The position numbers were made by a program, and so were the translations under genes. This document shows positions 13,201 through 23,618 of a stretch of 64,000 nucleotides of DNA, one piece after another; position 1 is the stretch's first letter; every line of letters starts with the position of its first letter. A model generated the notes under the pieces. The model was not told where the DNA came from. It worked only from the letters and a program-made list of their open reading frames with translations, and did no database searches. The stretch lies in assembly GCA_024663395.1 (NCBI GenBank), contig JANFAH010000041.1, forward strand, positions 62,001-126,000, in the 5' to 3' direction. Source of the stretch: Pisolithus tinctorius (lineage: Eukaryota > Basidiomycota > Agaricomycetes > Boletales > Pisolithaceae).

Positions 13201-13450
13201 GCCGAAAAAGGTGCCGTTTGTGCTGACACCAAGTCATATCTTACGGGGAGTGCAATCGGGTTTTACACCGCCTCGGGCAGGTGCAGACGCGCAGGCTATG
13301 CGGGACATCACGACAAAACAAGCTTTGGCATTGTGTCTTGCTCGACTTGGTTTACCCCATGGCTTTGGGCGCCAGAAGAGTCTTGGACGAAAATCCCCTG
13401 ATACTGAAGGAGTTACAGAACTGACACCGGTGAAAGAAGAGCCCAAGTAA
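10205..13450 (+). CDS. YEATS-domain chromatin protein with C2H2 zinc finger
   Basis: A long first exon (to about 11510) encodes a Ser/acid-rich N-terminus and a C2H2 finger, CPTCSRTQFTTLQGLLNH followed by ARLAH (about residues 210-232), of the kind seen in AHC1-like fungal proteins. Across a small intron follows a YEATS fold: FHITARVRVEDRSLYL, SPHQYRWMIAVTAPS, LASYLTRVTVFPPVTV, KQPFAVIGTADDPFLAKVFL. YEATS domains bind acylated lysines in histone tails. The last large exon (from about 12460) contains a Cys pair CPVCG with a later WTC and a basic, helical C-terminus ending VKEEPK. The arrangement recalls metazoan YEATS2 (ATAC complex) more than the short fungal Yaf9/Taf14/Sas5. Participation in an acetyltransferase complex is inferred. 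I see no frame break. Confidence 0.82.
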
Positions 13451-14022
13451 CTGTAACCCCGCGAACCCCTCCGAACATACCGATAGTAACCGTTCTCCGC
13501 ATTGTGGCGTTCGGTCCATGTGCATCCCACCAGAAACATGTCTGCGGGGCCACCTTTCATTCCATCAGAAGGCTGACGAAACCGACTTGAAGCGGGGAAT
13601 CACATGCCGCACCCACGCCGAATTGCAATTTCCTCCCTCAGTGGACCGCATAACAGGGGCATGGGTAATACTTTCTGCATCACATGTACATCCATGCCAT
13701 GCAAGCTGGATAAACCAAAGAGGAATTCAAGTTTTGCCTTCGTCGTATTCGCGGATAAATACGCGTGTTAGCCCTACTGTCGAGTCCGTTGTAGAAGTAC
13801 ATATATCAAGTACTCAGGTCTGTGGTTCGAGACAAATTGACAATTGACTGGTGATTGAATCATGATGCTACCTTTGCTGGCATGGGGAGCCGAGTTGACT
13901 TCCACGCGCATTGCTTCCGCTGTTCGACTTCAAGGCCAGGTGGTAGCCCCGGCACAACCAAGTTCCCAGCCGGTCCCCAGTAGGGACTCCGAAGACTATA
14001 AGTCCCCGAACGCAGGAAAGCC
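13451..14022. other. Intergenic, no gene seen
   Basis: About 570 bp between the YEATS gene stop and the GH35 start. Open frames are short and unlike known proteins. Likely holds the 3' end of the upstream gene and the GH35 promoter. Confidence 0.5.
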
Positions 14023-17000
14023 ATGGCTTCAGGAGAAAAGTTAAAGCTCGTGGAAGACGAGCTCTCGTTCTCCACTACCGGAATGCGCGCGCACAAGAGC
14101 ACGAGGCGTCGCAGGGCACCGGGACTACTGCTCGCATTTGTTGCAGCGTTGTGCGTTCTCGCATCACCGGTTGGGCCAAAGGGATTATGGTCCTCTGCCC
14201 TTGCGACGGTTGCAAGCATACTGCACACGTCCCCGTCCACTCTGCCTCACCTCCGAGATACCCAGTCAACTACAGCAACAAATCTTACGGGGAATGGGCG
14301 CACCACTGACGTACTATGGGATAAGTACAGCCTGGTCATCAAAGGTCAGCGAGTTTTCTTACAGTGAGTGGATGTTTTCGCTCCACGTTCATGTAGATTC
14401 AAAATGTTCGTGGACAGTTCAGGAGAATTCCATACTTTCCGTTTGCCGGTCCCCGACCTCTGGCTTGACATCCTGCAGAAGGCCAAGGCTGCGGGTTTCA
14501 ATGCTATTAGCGTATACACGCACATGGGTCTCATCAACCCGTCACCGGGCGTGGTTGACTTCAATGACTATCGTGCATTGAAACCTCTTTACGAAGCTGC
14601 TAAACATGTTGGAGTATGGATCGTCCTCAGGCCCGGTACGTGCGTGCGTCTTCAGCCGTCCGTGTATTCATCGTCTTTAGGACCCTATATAAATGCTGAA
14701 ACAACCGCTGGTGGAATTGCCCACTGGGTTACGTCTCAAGTTGCAGGTGAACTGAGAACGAATGCAACAGACTGGAACGCAGCTTGGCAGGACTACATAC
14801 ATGGTATTATAACCGAAACTATTCCGTACCAAATCGATCATGGTGGTCCAGTTATTGGTAGGCAGTATCGCTTTGACTTCCCTCCTGCATCTCACAGAGA
14901 ATTGGGTGCTTAGCGGTTCAGATTGGTCTGTGAAGCTGTATCTCAAGCGTGGACGTTGCTGACGTTGTCGCCCTAGACAACGAGTACACGCAGTCTCCGG
15001 CTACCCATGCTGCATACTTCCAAGAACTCGAAGATGTCTACCATAATTCTGGGATAGTAGTGCCTCTCACGGCTAACGATCCAGTAGAGGGTCAGAATTG
15101 GATCAATGGAACAGTAAGTTCGCGACTTTTTAGGGTGATGCAAATGCGAACTTCACACTCGGTAGGGCGCCGTGGACATATATGGGTAATTCCGTCTCGC
15201 TTGTTGATCATCACGCTGTCAGTGATGTCGGACGTAATCAGGCTAGACTCATATCCTCAAGGTTTCGACTGCTCTAACCCAACGGTTTGGAGTGCTGTGG
15301 TGACTAATTATTACAGTTATCACGAGAGTATGTAATGGCCTGTCTGTCTCTGCCCATATATTCTAATTCGGGGGCAGGCGTGGACCCTGGGCAACCTTGG
15401 TACTTCCCGGAAGTTCGTTTCAGCGGAATACCCATGCGTCTCTAAAGCTGACGTCGTAAAGTTTCAAGGCGGCTCGTTTGATGCCTGGGGACCGACTGCT
15501 CCAGGTAAGACCTATTGCTACACTTTAAGGATTTATTCAATGCGATATCAGGTTACGAGCAATGTCGAGAACTCACGGGGCCTGACTTTGAAAGTGTCTT
15601 CTACCTGAACCTCTGGGCTTCAAACGCTAAGCTCATCAACTACTACATGCTTTACGGGTACAATCTTTTATTTTTTGGTCCGTCCTTCTGTCTCTGACCT
15701 TTCGGCTTTCCCCGCAGCGGGACTTCCTGGGGCGCGCTGCCATTCCCTGGAGTATACAGTGAGTTTCTACTATACTGTTTTCTCTATAATCAGGAGCCCA
15801 CTGTACAAAAGCATCATACGACTACGGTGGTGCTATCGCTGAAAATCGACAACTTACAACTAAGTATCCCGAGCTCAAGCGTCAAGGGCTCTTCCTACGA
15901 AGCTCCCCTGAGTTCTACAAAACAGACTATGTCGGAGATACCACTACAAGCGCCGTCACAACCACAAGTCCTTCTGTGCATGTTACTATGTTGCGCAATC
16001 CTGATACTCGTACTTCGTTTTATATCGCAAGGCACAACGATTCGACGTCGACGTAAGTTCACTCATTCACCCGGGCTCGCCTGAACTGAACCACTGTAGG
16101 AGTACCATCAACTTCAAGATGAATATCACAATGGAGTCCGAGACAATTCAAGTCCCACGTGTGGCGTCAGCAATTACCTTGAGTGGCCGACAGTCCAAGA
16201 TCATTGTCACTGACTATTCCTTCGGCTCATCCAAGGTGTGGTATGCAACAGCACAGGTACTTTATGCGGGTCGGATTGGTAGTAGGGATGTCCTATATCT
16301 GTATGGGGACCCCCGGCAAGAGCACGAGGTGGCGCTAGCTCTTAATGGGACGCCACGCATTCGCGCTCAGAGTTCCAGCTTCCAATGGAATACCGTGAAG
16401 GGTATCACAACCGTGTCGTTGTTAACTGGCATTGAAGGATTGGTCACTTTGTGGGACTCAGATCAACAGTTGGTTCTCTACAGCGATACCGCAACAGCGG
16501 GTACCTTTTGGTCCCCGGAGATACCCTCGAACGATGGAGGCGATTTCGCAAGCTACTGGCAGTTTGGCACCAATGCGTCGATTCTTGTTGGCGGACCCTA
16601 CCTCGTGCGTAATGCGACCATGGTAGGTTCGAAGCTCGAGCTCCGTGGCGATCTAGACGAGGGCGTGAGGTTGACGGTTATTGCCCCTGACAACGTCAGG
16701 ATGGTGACCTGGAATGGGTTCCCCGTCTCTCCTGATGTGAACGCCGCCAGTACTATCACCACAGTAGGCGCATTTTCAGCCGATCTGTCACCGTCGCTTT
16801 CTGGTCTCGGACTTGGACTGCCCAAACTTTCTAATTGGAAGTATGCCGATAGTTTGCCAGAAATCCAAGGGAACTTTTCTGATGCCAACTGGACGATCGC
16901 CAACCACACTTCGACGAATATTCCCTTCAAGCCGTACTATGGCGATGGCCGGGTACTCTATGGCTGTGACTACGAATTGTAAATCCGCTTCTTTGTTCCA

Positions 17001-18242
17001 CGGCATAGCTCACGCCTCCCTTCAGTTGCGAAAATATTGTCCTGTGGCACGGACATTTTAACGCTACCGAGGAAACCAAGTCTGTCAATTTGTCCATCAA
17101 TGGCGGCGAAGGTCGGTTTCTGGCGGCTCGTGAAAGCATGCTTGGTACCTGATTACGTTGGTAGCTTTTGCCGCAAGTGTTTGGGTCAACGATGTCTTCT
17201 TGAAGACGTCGTATGGAAAGTAGGGATTCTGTGACGCTCGCGGAGTAACATGCTCATGATATGGATGCAGTTCTACGAACAACAAAGATGTCGTTGAGGA
17301 GACAGACGAGGTTTTCTATTTTCCGCCTGGGTCTTTGAAATATGGCGAAGACAACGTGATCACCGTCGTTCAGGTACTCGAGATGTTTGCCCTTCGCGCA
17401 ACGGAATACTCATATAACCGTTGTAGGATAACATGGGGTTGGACGAAAACGGAGGTGAGTGAGCGGCTGCCGCTTCTTGCCTTATACTTCATTGTCTGCA
17501 GAGGACCATGTCGATGATGAAAAGTCCCCCCGCGGCATTCGCGGTTTCATGTTGAACGCAGGTAACTTCAGCGAATGGAAGGTGCAGGGCAAGCTAGGAG
17601 GGTACACAGAGTACGACCTGCGTCTTAAGCATATCGCATAGCTGACGACATCGACAAAGTTTCCCGGATAAAGTCCGAGGCGTTCTGAATGAAGGCGGTT
17701 TGTATGGCGAACGCCAGGGATGGCATTTGCCTGGGTTTAACACTTCTCTGTGGATGGCAAGAGACTTATCCGAGGGACTGCCATCCTCTTCTGCAGGAGT
17801 TGGGTTCTTCGTGACCACATTTAAGCTCGGCATCCCAGAAGATTTCGATGTGCCGATATCGTTCACATTTGATGAGTCCACTCAGCCGTATCGTGCACTC
17901 TTATTTGTCAATGGTTGGATGATGGGCAAAAGAGTGGCGAACCTCGGGTAGGTATCTGTACTTCTCTATCGGTTGACCGTGTCTCCATTTTTGTTCCACC
18001 AGCCCTCAGTACGACTTCCCAGTCCACCAGGGTATTCTTGATTACAATGGAGTCAAGTAAGTTACTTTCTAATGTCAGACTTGCTCATCGCAGCTGACCG
18101 AATGTCAGTACGGTAGCGGTGGCCCTGTGGGCCATGGAGTCAATCCCTATATCCCCGACACTGAAGCTAACCGCTAAGGCCGTGTACGAGGGAGGTGTGG
18201 GAAAAATCCACACTAACAACCCTGCATGGTCAGCCAGATAAG
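14023..18242 (+). CDS. GH35 beta-galactosidase with N-terminal signal anchor
   Basis: Exo-acting retaining beta-galactosidase. Exons give the GH35 blocks in order: LVIKGQRVFLHSGEFHTFRL (after removing a 54-nt intron), DILQKAKAAGFNAISVYTHM, WIVLRPGPYINAETTAGGI, DNEYTQ with the acid/base Glu (about 14980), VDIYGLDSYPQGFDC, and WYFPE-FQGGSFDAWGP, where the nucleophile Glu codon ends an exon (about 15405). Then follow NYYMLYGGTSWG, the jelly-roll and beta-sandwich domains, and a C-terminus HTNNPAWSAR. Length of roughly 1000 residues fits fungal enzymes. The N-terminus has about 33 polar residues ending in RRRR before one hydrophobic helix (GLLLAFVAALCVLASPVG), suggesting a type II membrane anchor. 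Two spots do not splice cleanly: next to DNEY (about 14950) and at about 17140-17180. Confidence 0.9.
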
Positions 18243-19660
18243 TTAGAGAGTTACCGTCCTTCCAGTGCACGCATCACTCGCTATGTACTTCTACCTAGAT
18301 ATTTTCGATCGAGTCCAGGCCCACTCGAGTGTGAGGACTTGGCAATCATTGAGCATTGTTATGCGGTAGGCAAGACGAAATGGGAGCTGTTTGCATCATG
18401 CTGCGTATGTACTATCCAGTTGATGCCAGCCTCTCCATGGGGGACCGAGGGTCGAATCTGAAGGTAATGCAAAGAATACGATGAATGCTCTCATCGTCAA
18501 CAACTTGCACTTCAAGGAACTGGTGGTGCATGGCAGTAGCTCGTCAGTTTAGTGCACAAATCGCATGTTCAAGCAGACTTGAACTTGGATGTTTTACACA
18601 AAACTCCCTGACTTGCCCTTCCCTACTGACAGGTACTTTATGAAACAAATAGCATCCTTCTTTGATGTTAATTGGTGGGCTTCGGGTCTTGCTTTGCACC
18701 CCAACTGGGCGCAGCCACAGGCCCCTAATGTCACCCGAGCTTATACTCTCAGGGAAGGACAGGCAATCCACTCCCTTGACACCCTCGTTACCACGTGCGT
18801 GATCACTTCTGTGTCGACATCATTCCAGGTCGATTCCAGAACATTGTGAGCCCGAATATGCCACCTATTTAAGAAACGCTCCGCACGTTCGCCATGCCGT
18901 GTTTATGGCTACGAAGTCATACAAGTGGATTCGGCAGTTTGGGAAGGCTCATAGCCTCGACCGCCCAAGTACGAGCGGGATTCACTGGAAAACGTTGTCT
19001 GGTGGTACCTTAGCTGTAACTTGCCTGGAGTAGAACGACATCTCATCAATAACCCGTTTGAAACCCCTGTCGGGAACAGCCATTGTCTTGAACTCGCGAA
19101 TATTTGAATAAACCAAGAGGAGGACTAACCAGTGGCCAGTTGATTGGAACTTGGAAGCACGGAAGGCTATGGTATGTCGCGCGTTTCCCTGAGATACTAA
19201 ATCTTTACACCTGGCCAGGTGATTTTTTTTTTTGCAACTGCTAGAGGCGATGTTGAACCCTGTCCCAGTTTTCATATTTCAATCATGACATCTTATATCT
19301 TCAAATCCAGATTATGGGTAAGCACCAGGCCACTATCACTACTGGCCTTATACCTTGGTATCCCTCGATTTTCCGTTGGCCATGCTTGGGTTCACCATTG
19401 TAGTGGCTTTATATAACATTGGTGGGCGGGCGGCGCCGATCAGCAAATCACTTTTGCTATCCAGTGCTGTCCAGCACTGGAGAAATTCCCCACGGCTGCC
19501 GGTGCACAAAGCAGTTTACTGATCAAGTTGTAAAGCTATGTAAAGCTATATCCATGTATACTGTTGGACTTCACGGGCCTCGAGTCAGAAATGGCGCCTT
19601 CCTTCTGACTCACTCTATGTCAACATCCAGTATAATTACCTCACCACTCAACGAGTTGCC
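18243..19660 (+). pseudogene. Coding-like remnant of unknown family
   Basis: Short plus-strand stretches look like exons but do not join into one frame: YFYLDIFDRVQAHSSVRTWQ (about 18290), MYYPVDASLSMGDRGSNLK (about 18410-18463), NAKNTMNALIVNNLHFKELV (about 18470-18530), FFDVNWWASGLALHPNW with RAYTLREGQAIHSLD (about 18655-18780), and RNAPHVRHAVFMATKSYKWI with IHWKTLSGG (about 18870-19010). A T12 run follows near 19220. Codon usage and intron-like GT..AG spacers suggest a once functional gene. I do not recognise the family and no start or stop can be assigned. Confidence 0.3.
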
Positions 19661-19699
19661 AGTGAAACAGAACACTGATTGGGCCACCTCTTGATCAAC

Positions 19700-20304
19700 A
19701 TGTACAGATACTTCTCTCTTCCAATGCCTGCTACCCCATCTGCGATAGCAGCTTACAAGTCGCTCCGACTCACTTCTCTCAGGGTGGATGCTGCCTACTT
19801 CAGTTCTAACTACGCTCGTGAAGCCGCTTACACAGACGAATTCTGGTACAGGCGTCTTAGTTCGCCGTGCAAACGGACGTTTATTGTGGCCAAAGCCACT
19901 GATATATCCCCGGATTCAGAAAACAGGGTCCCTGATGGGAATTCAGGGATCGGAATGGTCACTATCCTTGCGCCTTCGGAAATTCCCTCAGCCACTCTGG
20001 AACCCTTAGAAAGGGCTGGTTTGAGTGCAAACTGGGAACCCTATTTTTGGTGGCAATGTGGGTCCACCCTGAACACAGGGGAAAGGGTGTTGCGAAGGAA
20101 TTGGTGAAGCGGGGGTTGGAATGGGCAAGAACGTTCTCCGACCCCCATTTCGCCCATGAGAGCGGGGAGAAGGAAAAAGTAGTGGTGCTAATGGTTCACG
20201 ATCATAACAAGAGCGCGTGCACGCTTTACACCAAGATGGGGTTTAGAGGTTTGAAGGAAGCATCGTGTGTGGAGGGCTGTAGGTGGATGGCTGTCAAAGT
20301 CTAG
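19700..20304 (+). pseudogene. GNAT-family N-acetyltransferase with one frame break
   Basis: Acetyl-CoA-dependent acetyltransferase fold. The N-terminal half (MYRYFSLPMPATPS, AYKSLRLTSLRVDAAYFSSN, FIVAKATD) is in one frame to about 20048. The acetyl-CoA-binding motif A, VAMWVHPEHRGKGVAKELV, and the end, DHNKSACTLYTKMGF, are in the next frame to the stop at 20304. The switch falls in a T5 run at 20044-20048; one more T would restore WEPYFLVAMWVHPEH. No intron fits. It is therefore a fresh pseudogene or a homopolymer error. The substrate cannot be told. An in-frame ATG at 19679 is an alternative start. Confidence 0.75.
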
Positions 20305-20433
20305 GAAAGCGGATATAGATTGCCAAAGGTCATTGAACCTGCAGCTTCGGGTTGAAATACTAGTACAATAATCTGACCTCCAAAGGACACCAAGTTCGAG
20401 GTATGGAATTAAGCAGTTAGGTGGTAACACGTT

Positions 20434-22591
20434 TCAAAATTCCCGGTAAGAAGTCGCGCGGAGGCGTCGTACCAGAAGAGCAATGTTAGCCAGTGACGTA
20501 GTAGTCTCCTCTTTGTGCCGTCCGTTTCGAGCCTCGCGTGGGAATAACTGCATACCCGATGTATGCAGACAGCCAATTAGTGAAAGGAAGATCACACCGA
20601 GGGCAACAGTGACCGGGATCCGAACGGCAATGCCTGTTTGGTAATAGAATACGACACAGAGTGCAGTCAGAAATGTGACAAGACTGATAAATTTGAGTAC
20701 ATAGAAGTCATGATAACGTCATGCCGCGTACCTCCACACGAGTAGGACGGTAGGAAGACAGCATACAATGGCAAGTCTTTCCAGACCGTAAGGTTTTTTG
20801 AGGATACGTTTTAGGAGAGCCACCTATACAAAGTTGGCGGCACAAACAATATATAGTTTAAGTACCAACTCACCGCACGCAACGGCGTATCCGCTCCCTT
20901 GGCACGATATTGTTGCGTCATGAGCAGCCCAACGATGATGCTGCCGATACTGCATATGATCGAGGTATAAACGATGATTTGTACAGCAGATCTCTTTCCC
21001 GGGCCCGTTGCTGCGTCAATACTGCCGATCTGGAGAAAGCCCACACTCGTACTAAGGAGAACAGTCGCCTTCAGAAAGTTGGTTTAGCCAAGGTATTGTG
21101 CTAGCAAACCACAACGCACCAGCAGGTTGGAGTCGCGGATACTCACATCCACTTTTCTTACAAAACGCGACCAACTTTCTGGGCTGAAACTGTCGTAGAA
21201 AGCATAGAGTTGCTCCGCGTATGCGTCCGCACATCTAAAGAGAAGTGGGTCGAGTAAAATCATAAGCCAGCTTCGTTCGTAGGGCCCTCTGCCAGTCATC
21301 CCCGAGTAGTCGATATTAAAATAGTCGTCGATTTGACCATAAGAACTTCGAAGGACACCGTTGACTACAGAAACGGGGGGAAACGGTTAGGCGATTCCTT
21401 TGCCAGGTCTACGGCATCTTACCATGGAGAGACATTAACTTGGCTAGCAGTCTCAGGCTAAGCATGTTAAACTATTGCAGCGGCGACACGCCGGACTCAC
21501 CAATAACCCATGCAGAATGGTCACTACATCGCATTTTACTGTCCGCTGCGGCGATGGTTAATGACACTCTTCGAAGGAAAACGTCTGCTACCTTCAATCT
21601 CCTTGACAAGGCAAAGCATATGGGATAGATCATCCATGGTGTAAGGCGAGGTGGAGTATTTCACCGTCATACGTTCTATCCACAAAGTGAGTGTCAGCAC
21701 TGCGTCGTCGCTACCGCTGATAGCCCATACCTCCCGATGCTTGTATCAAAACGTCCTTCATATAGTTTATGACATCGTGAGTGAGGGAATGTGGTGTTGG
21801 GAATAATTCGCAATGCTTCCTACACACTCGCTGTTGAATATGCAGATATTTCACCCTGACCCCTGCTCACCAGTATTGATCCAATATACCTGGGACGGTG
21901 CATAAGCCATGTAAAGCCCCACCAGAAATATGAAGACCGAGACGTACAATGTGATTGGGATGGATGCCGTCGACACTGTTTCGACGCACAGCGCAGCTTC
22001 ACATCGCTATGCTCCCTCAACCAGAAGATGCGTTGGTCAATATGAGATACAAAGTAATAAAGACAAGTTTGCGAGGAGTAGTCTTCCACATCCAGCACAA
22101 CACAGATATCTTTGTCTCCCTGAAGCCAGGATTGCAGCTCGGACCTTCTATCCAATTGTTGCACGGCTTCCATCACAAGACAGCGTACTCTTGTGTCAGA
22201 GATGTTAGACCAAGTATATATGTTCTGACATAGCCTCAACCTCAATGATCTGCCGTTGATAAACAAGATTACCTGCTCTGGATAGACGTAGTAACACCCA
22301 GCGTCTGGGTGAATTATTTGCTTCCAGCCGATGCCATGGCAATTACTGTGTCCAGATTAACGTCTGATATGTCAGGCACGAACATATTGGAACTGACAGT
22401 CCTGGATGCCAGCTCCCGCCCAGAGAGGCCGTTCGTGAAGGGGATGGGCTAACAGCGGAACAGCAGCAAGTCACCGTCGACTCCTTATACTGAGAGGAAT
22501 GAAAGAAAGTTGTTCACCTGAAACCCGCCGATGCCAACCTTGTCACAGAGGACGGCAAAAATGACCGTAGCTGGACACCGCAGTCTGCCAT
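20434..22591 (-). CDS. Agaricomycete-type membrane protein of unknown function
   Basis: Minus-strand exons build a protein whose N-terminal part has aromatic signature blocks: GWKQIIHPDAGCYYVYPEQ (about 22300), CVVLDVEDYSSQTCLYYFV and DQRIFWLREH (about 22020-22110). A central part includes ERMTVKYSTSPYTMDDLSHM (about 21640) and DPLLFRCADAYAEQLYAF (about 21230). The C-terminal half contains at least three hydrophobic helices: VQIIVYTSIICSIGSIIVGLL, ERLAIVCCLPTVLLVW and ISLVTFLTALCVVFYY plus RIPVTVALGVIFLSLIGC. This layout matches a large family of uncharacterised membrane proteins that I know from mushroom genomes; no function is known to me. The start at 22591 (MADCGVQLRS) is tentative and the first exons are uncertain. 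Confidence 0.6.
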
Positions 22592-23618
22592 CGTTGAGAC
22601 GTCAAACGCTTCTTAGTAGTAAGCACGCTCCAGGTCCGGTGTAGTTGAGGGGCTGAGAAGTTCACTGCTCGAATGCGGGGAAGAGGGGAATTTTTGAACT
22701 TGGAATGAAAATGCGAGTCGCCAAATATATATATCCGTCAGCATTGGACTTAGCGCGCATGTGGAGAACTTGGTGGAAGCAGCGTGTTTGCGGCATTGCT
22801 AACTCGCCATTGCCGTTGCGCCGACAACAAACCGCAGAAGTCGATACAGGAATTCATGGATAGATTGAGAACACCTGAGTGAATTTACCATAATAATGGT
22901 CGTCATGTAAACAACTGTCTTTTGTTACGCAAAATAAACAGTGGTAGCAACTAGTCATTATTAGCTATAGGCTGCCAATCTACAAAACGCTTAGTGCTCT
23001 TAGAGCACTTCGCATTTGCCGAGTTGAATAACAGTACTTGCCGAGCTCTTGAACAATTCAAAAACTGTCAAAAGTGTATGCTGTAACGAGGACCGAGAAG
23101 CCACTGGCTTCTCGGTCCTCGTCCATGTATTTTGTCTTCTCAGTGTCATGAGGTTTCGCCTTTCAGAAGGGTTCCAGTTTCGTCGTTCTCGCGTTTCAGC
23201 TACCAATCCGTATTTCTACCAGTTTCACTTTTCGTTCGTAGCGCTGCCCTAGTCGCCGCCCTTTTCTGTACTTGTTCGAGTCAGCGTACTTACTCACGCT
23301 CCAAGCGCTATCTGTATCCCGTCTTTGCCTCGAGTGCTTCGACCCGTTAGCAGGATGTTCCCCTCACGCAATAGCACAGGTACGTGCGGAATGAAGACAC
23401 CATTGTATCGGGTTATAGAAAGAATCGACAAGTGTTGCTCACCACCAGTTCAATTAGAAATAGTTAGATTACATTAGACACTCTAAAGCTTCGCCTACCT
23501 ACAAAAGTCAGATGAGATATACAGCCATAACTCCTTTGGCCAAGATAGCATGAGCGCGTACCTCCGCAACCGTCCATGCTGGAACCGAAAATGAGCTGTA
23601 TTGCTGCTCTGCCCGAAC
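22592..23618. other. Intergenic region with a palindrome
   Basis: About 1 kb without a recognisable gene, between the starts of the membrane-protein gene and the 3' end of VPS16. AT-rich around 22700-23000. It contains the perfect palindrome listed separately. Confidence 0.5.
23086..23122. repeat. Perfect inverted repeat, 18-bp arms, 1-nt spacer
   Basis: The left arm ACGAGGACCGAGAAGCCA is followed by one C and then its exact reverse complement. In RNA or single-stranded DNA it would form a near loopless hairpin. No T-run follows, so a terminator is not indicated. No gene overlaps it. Confidence 0.95.
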
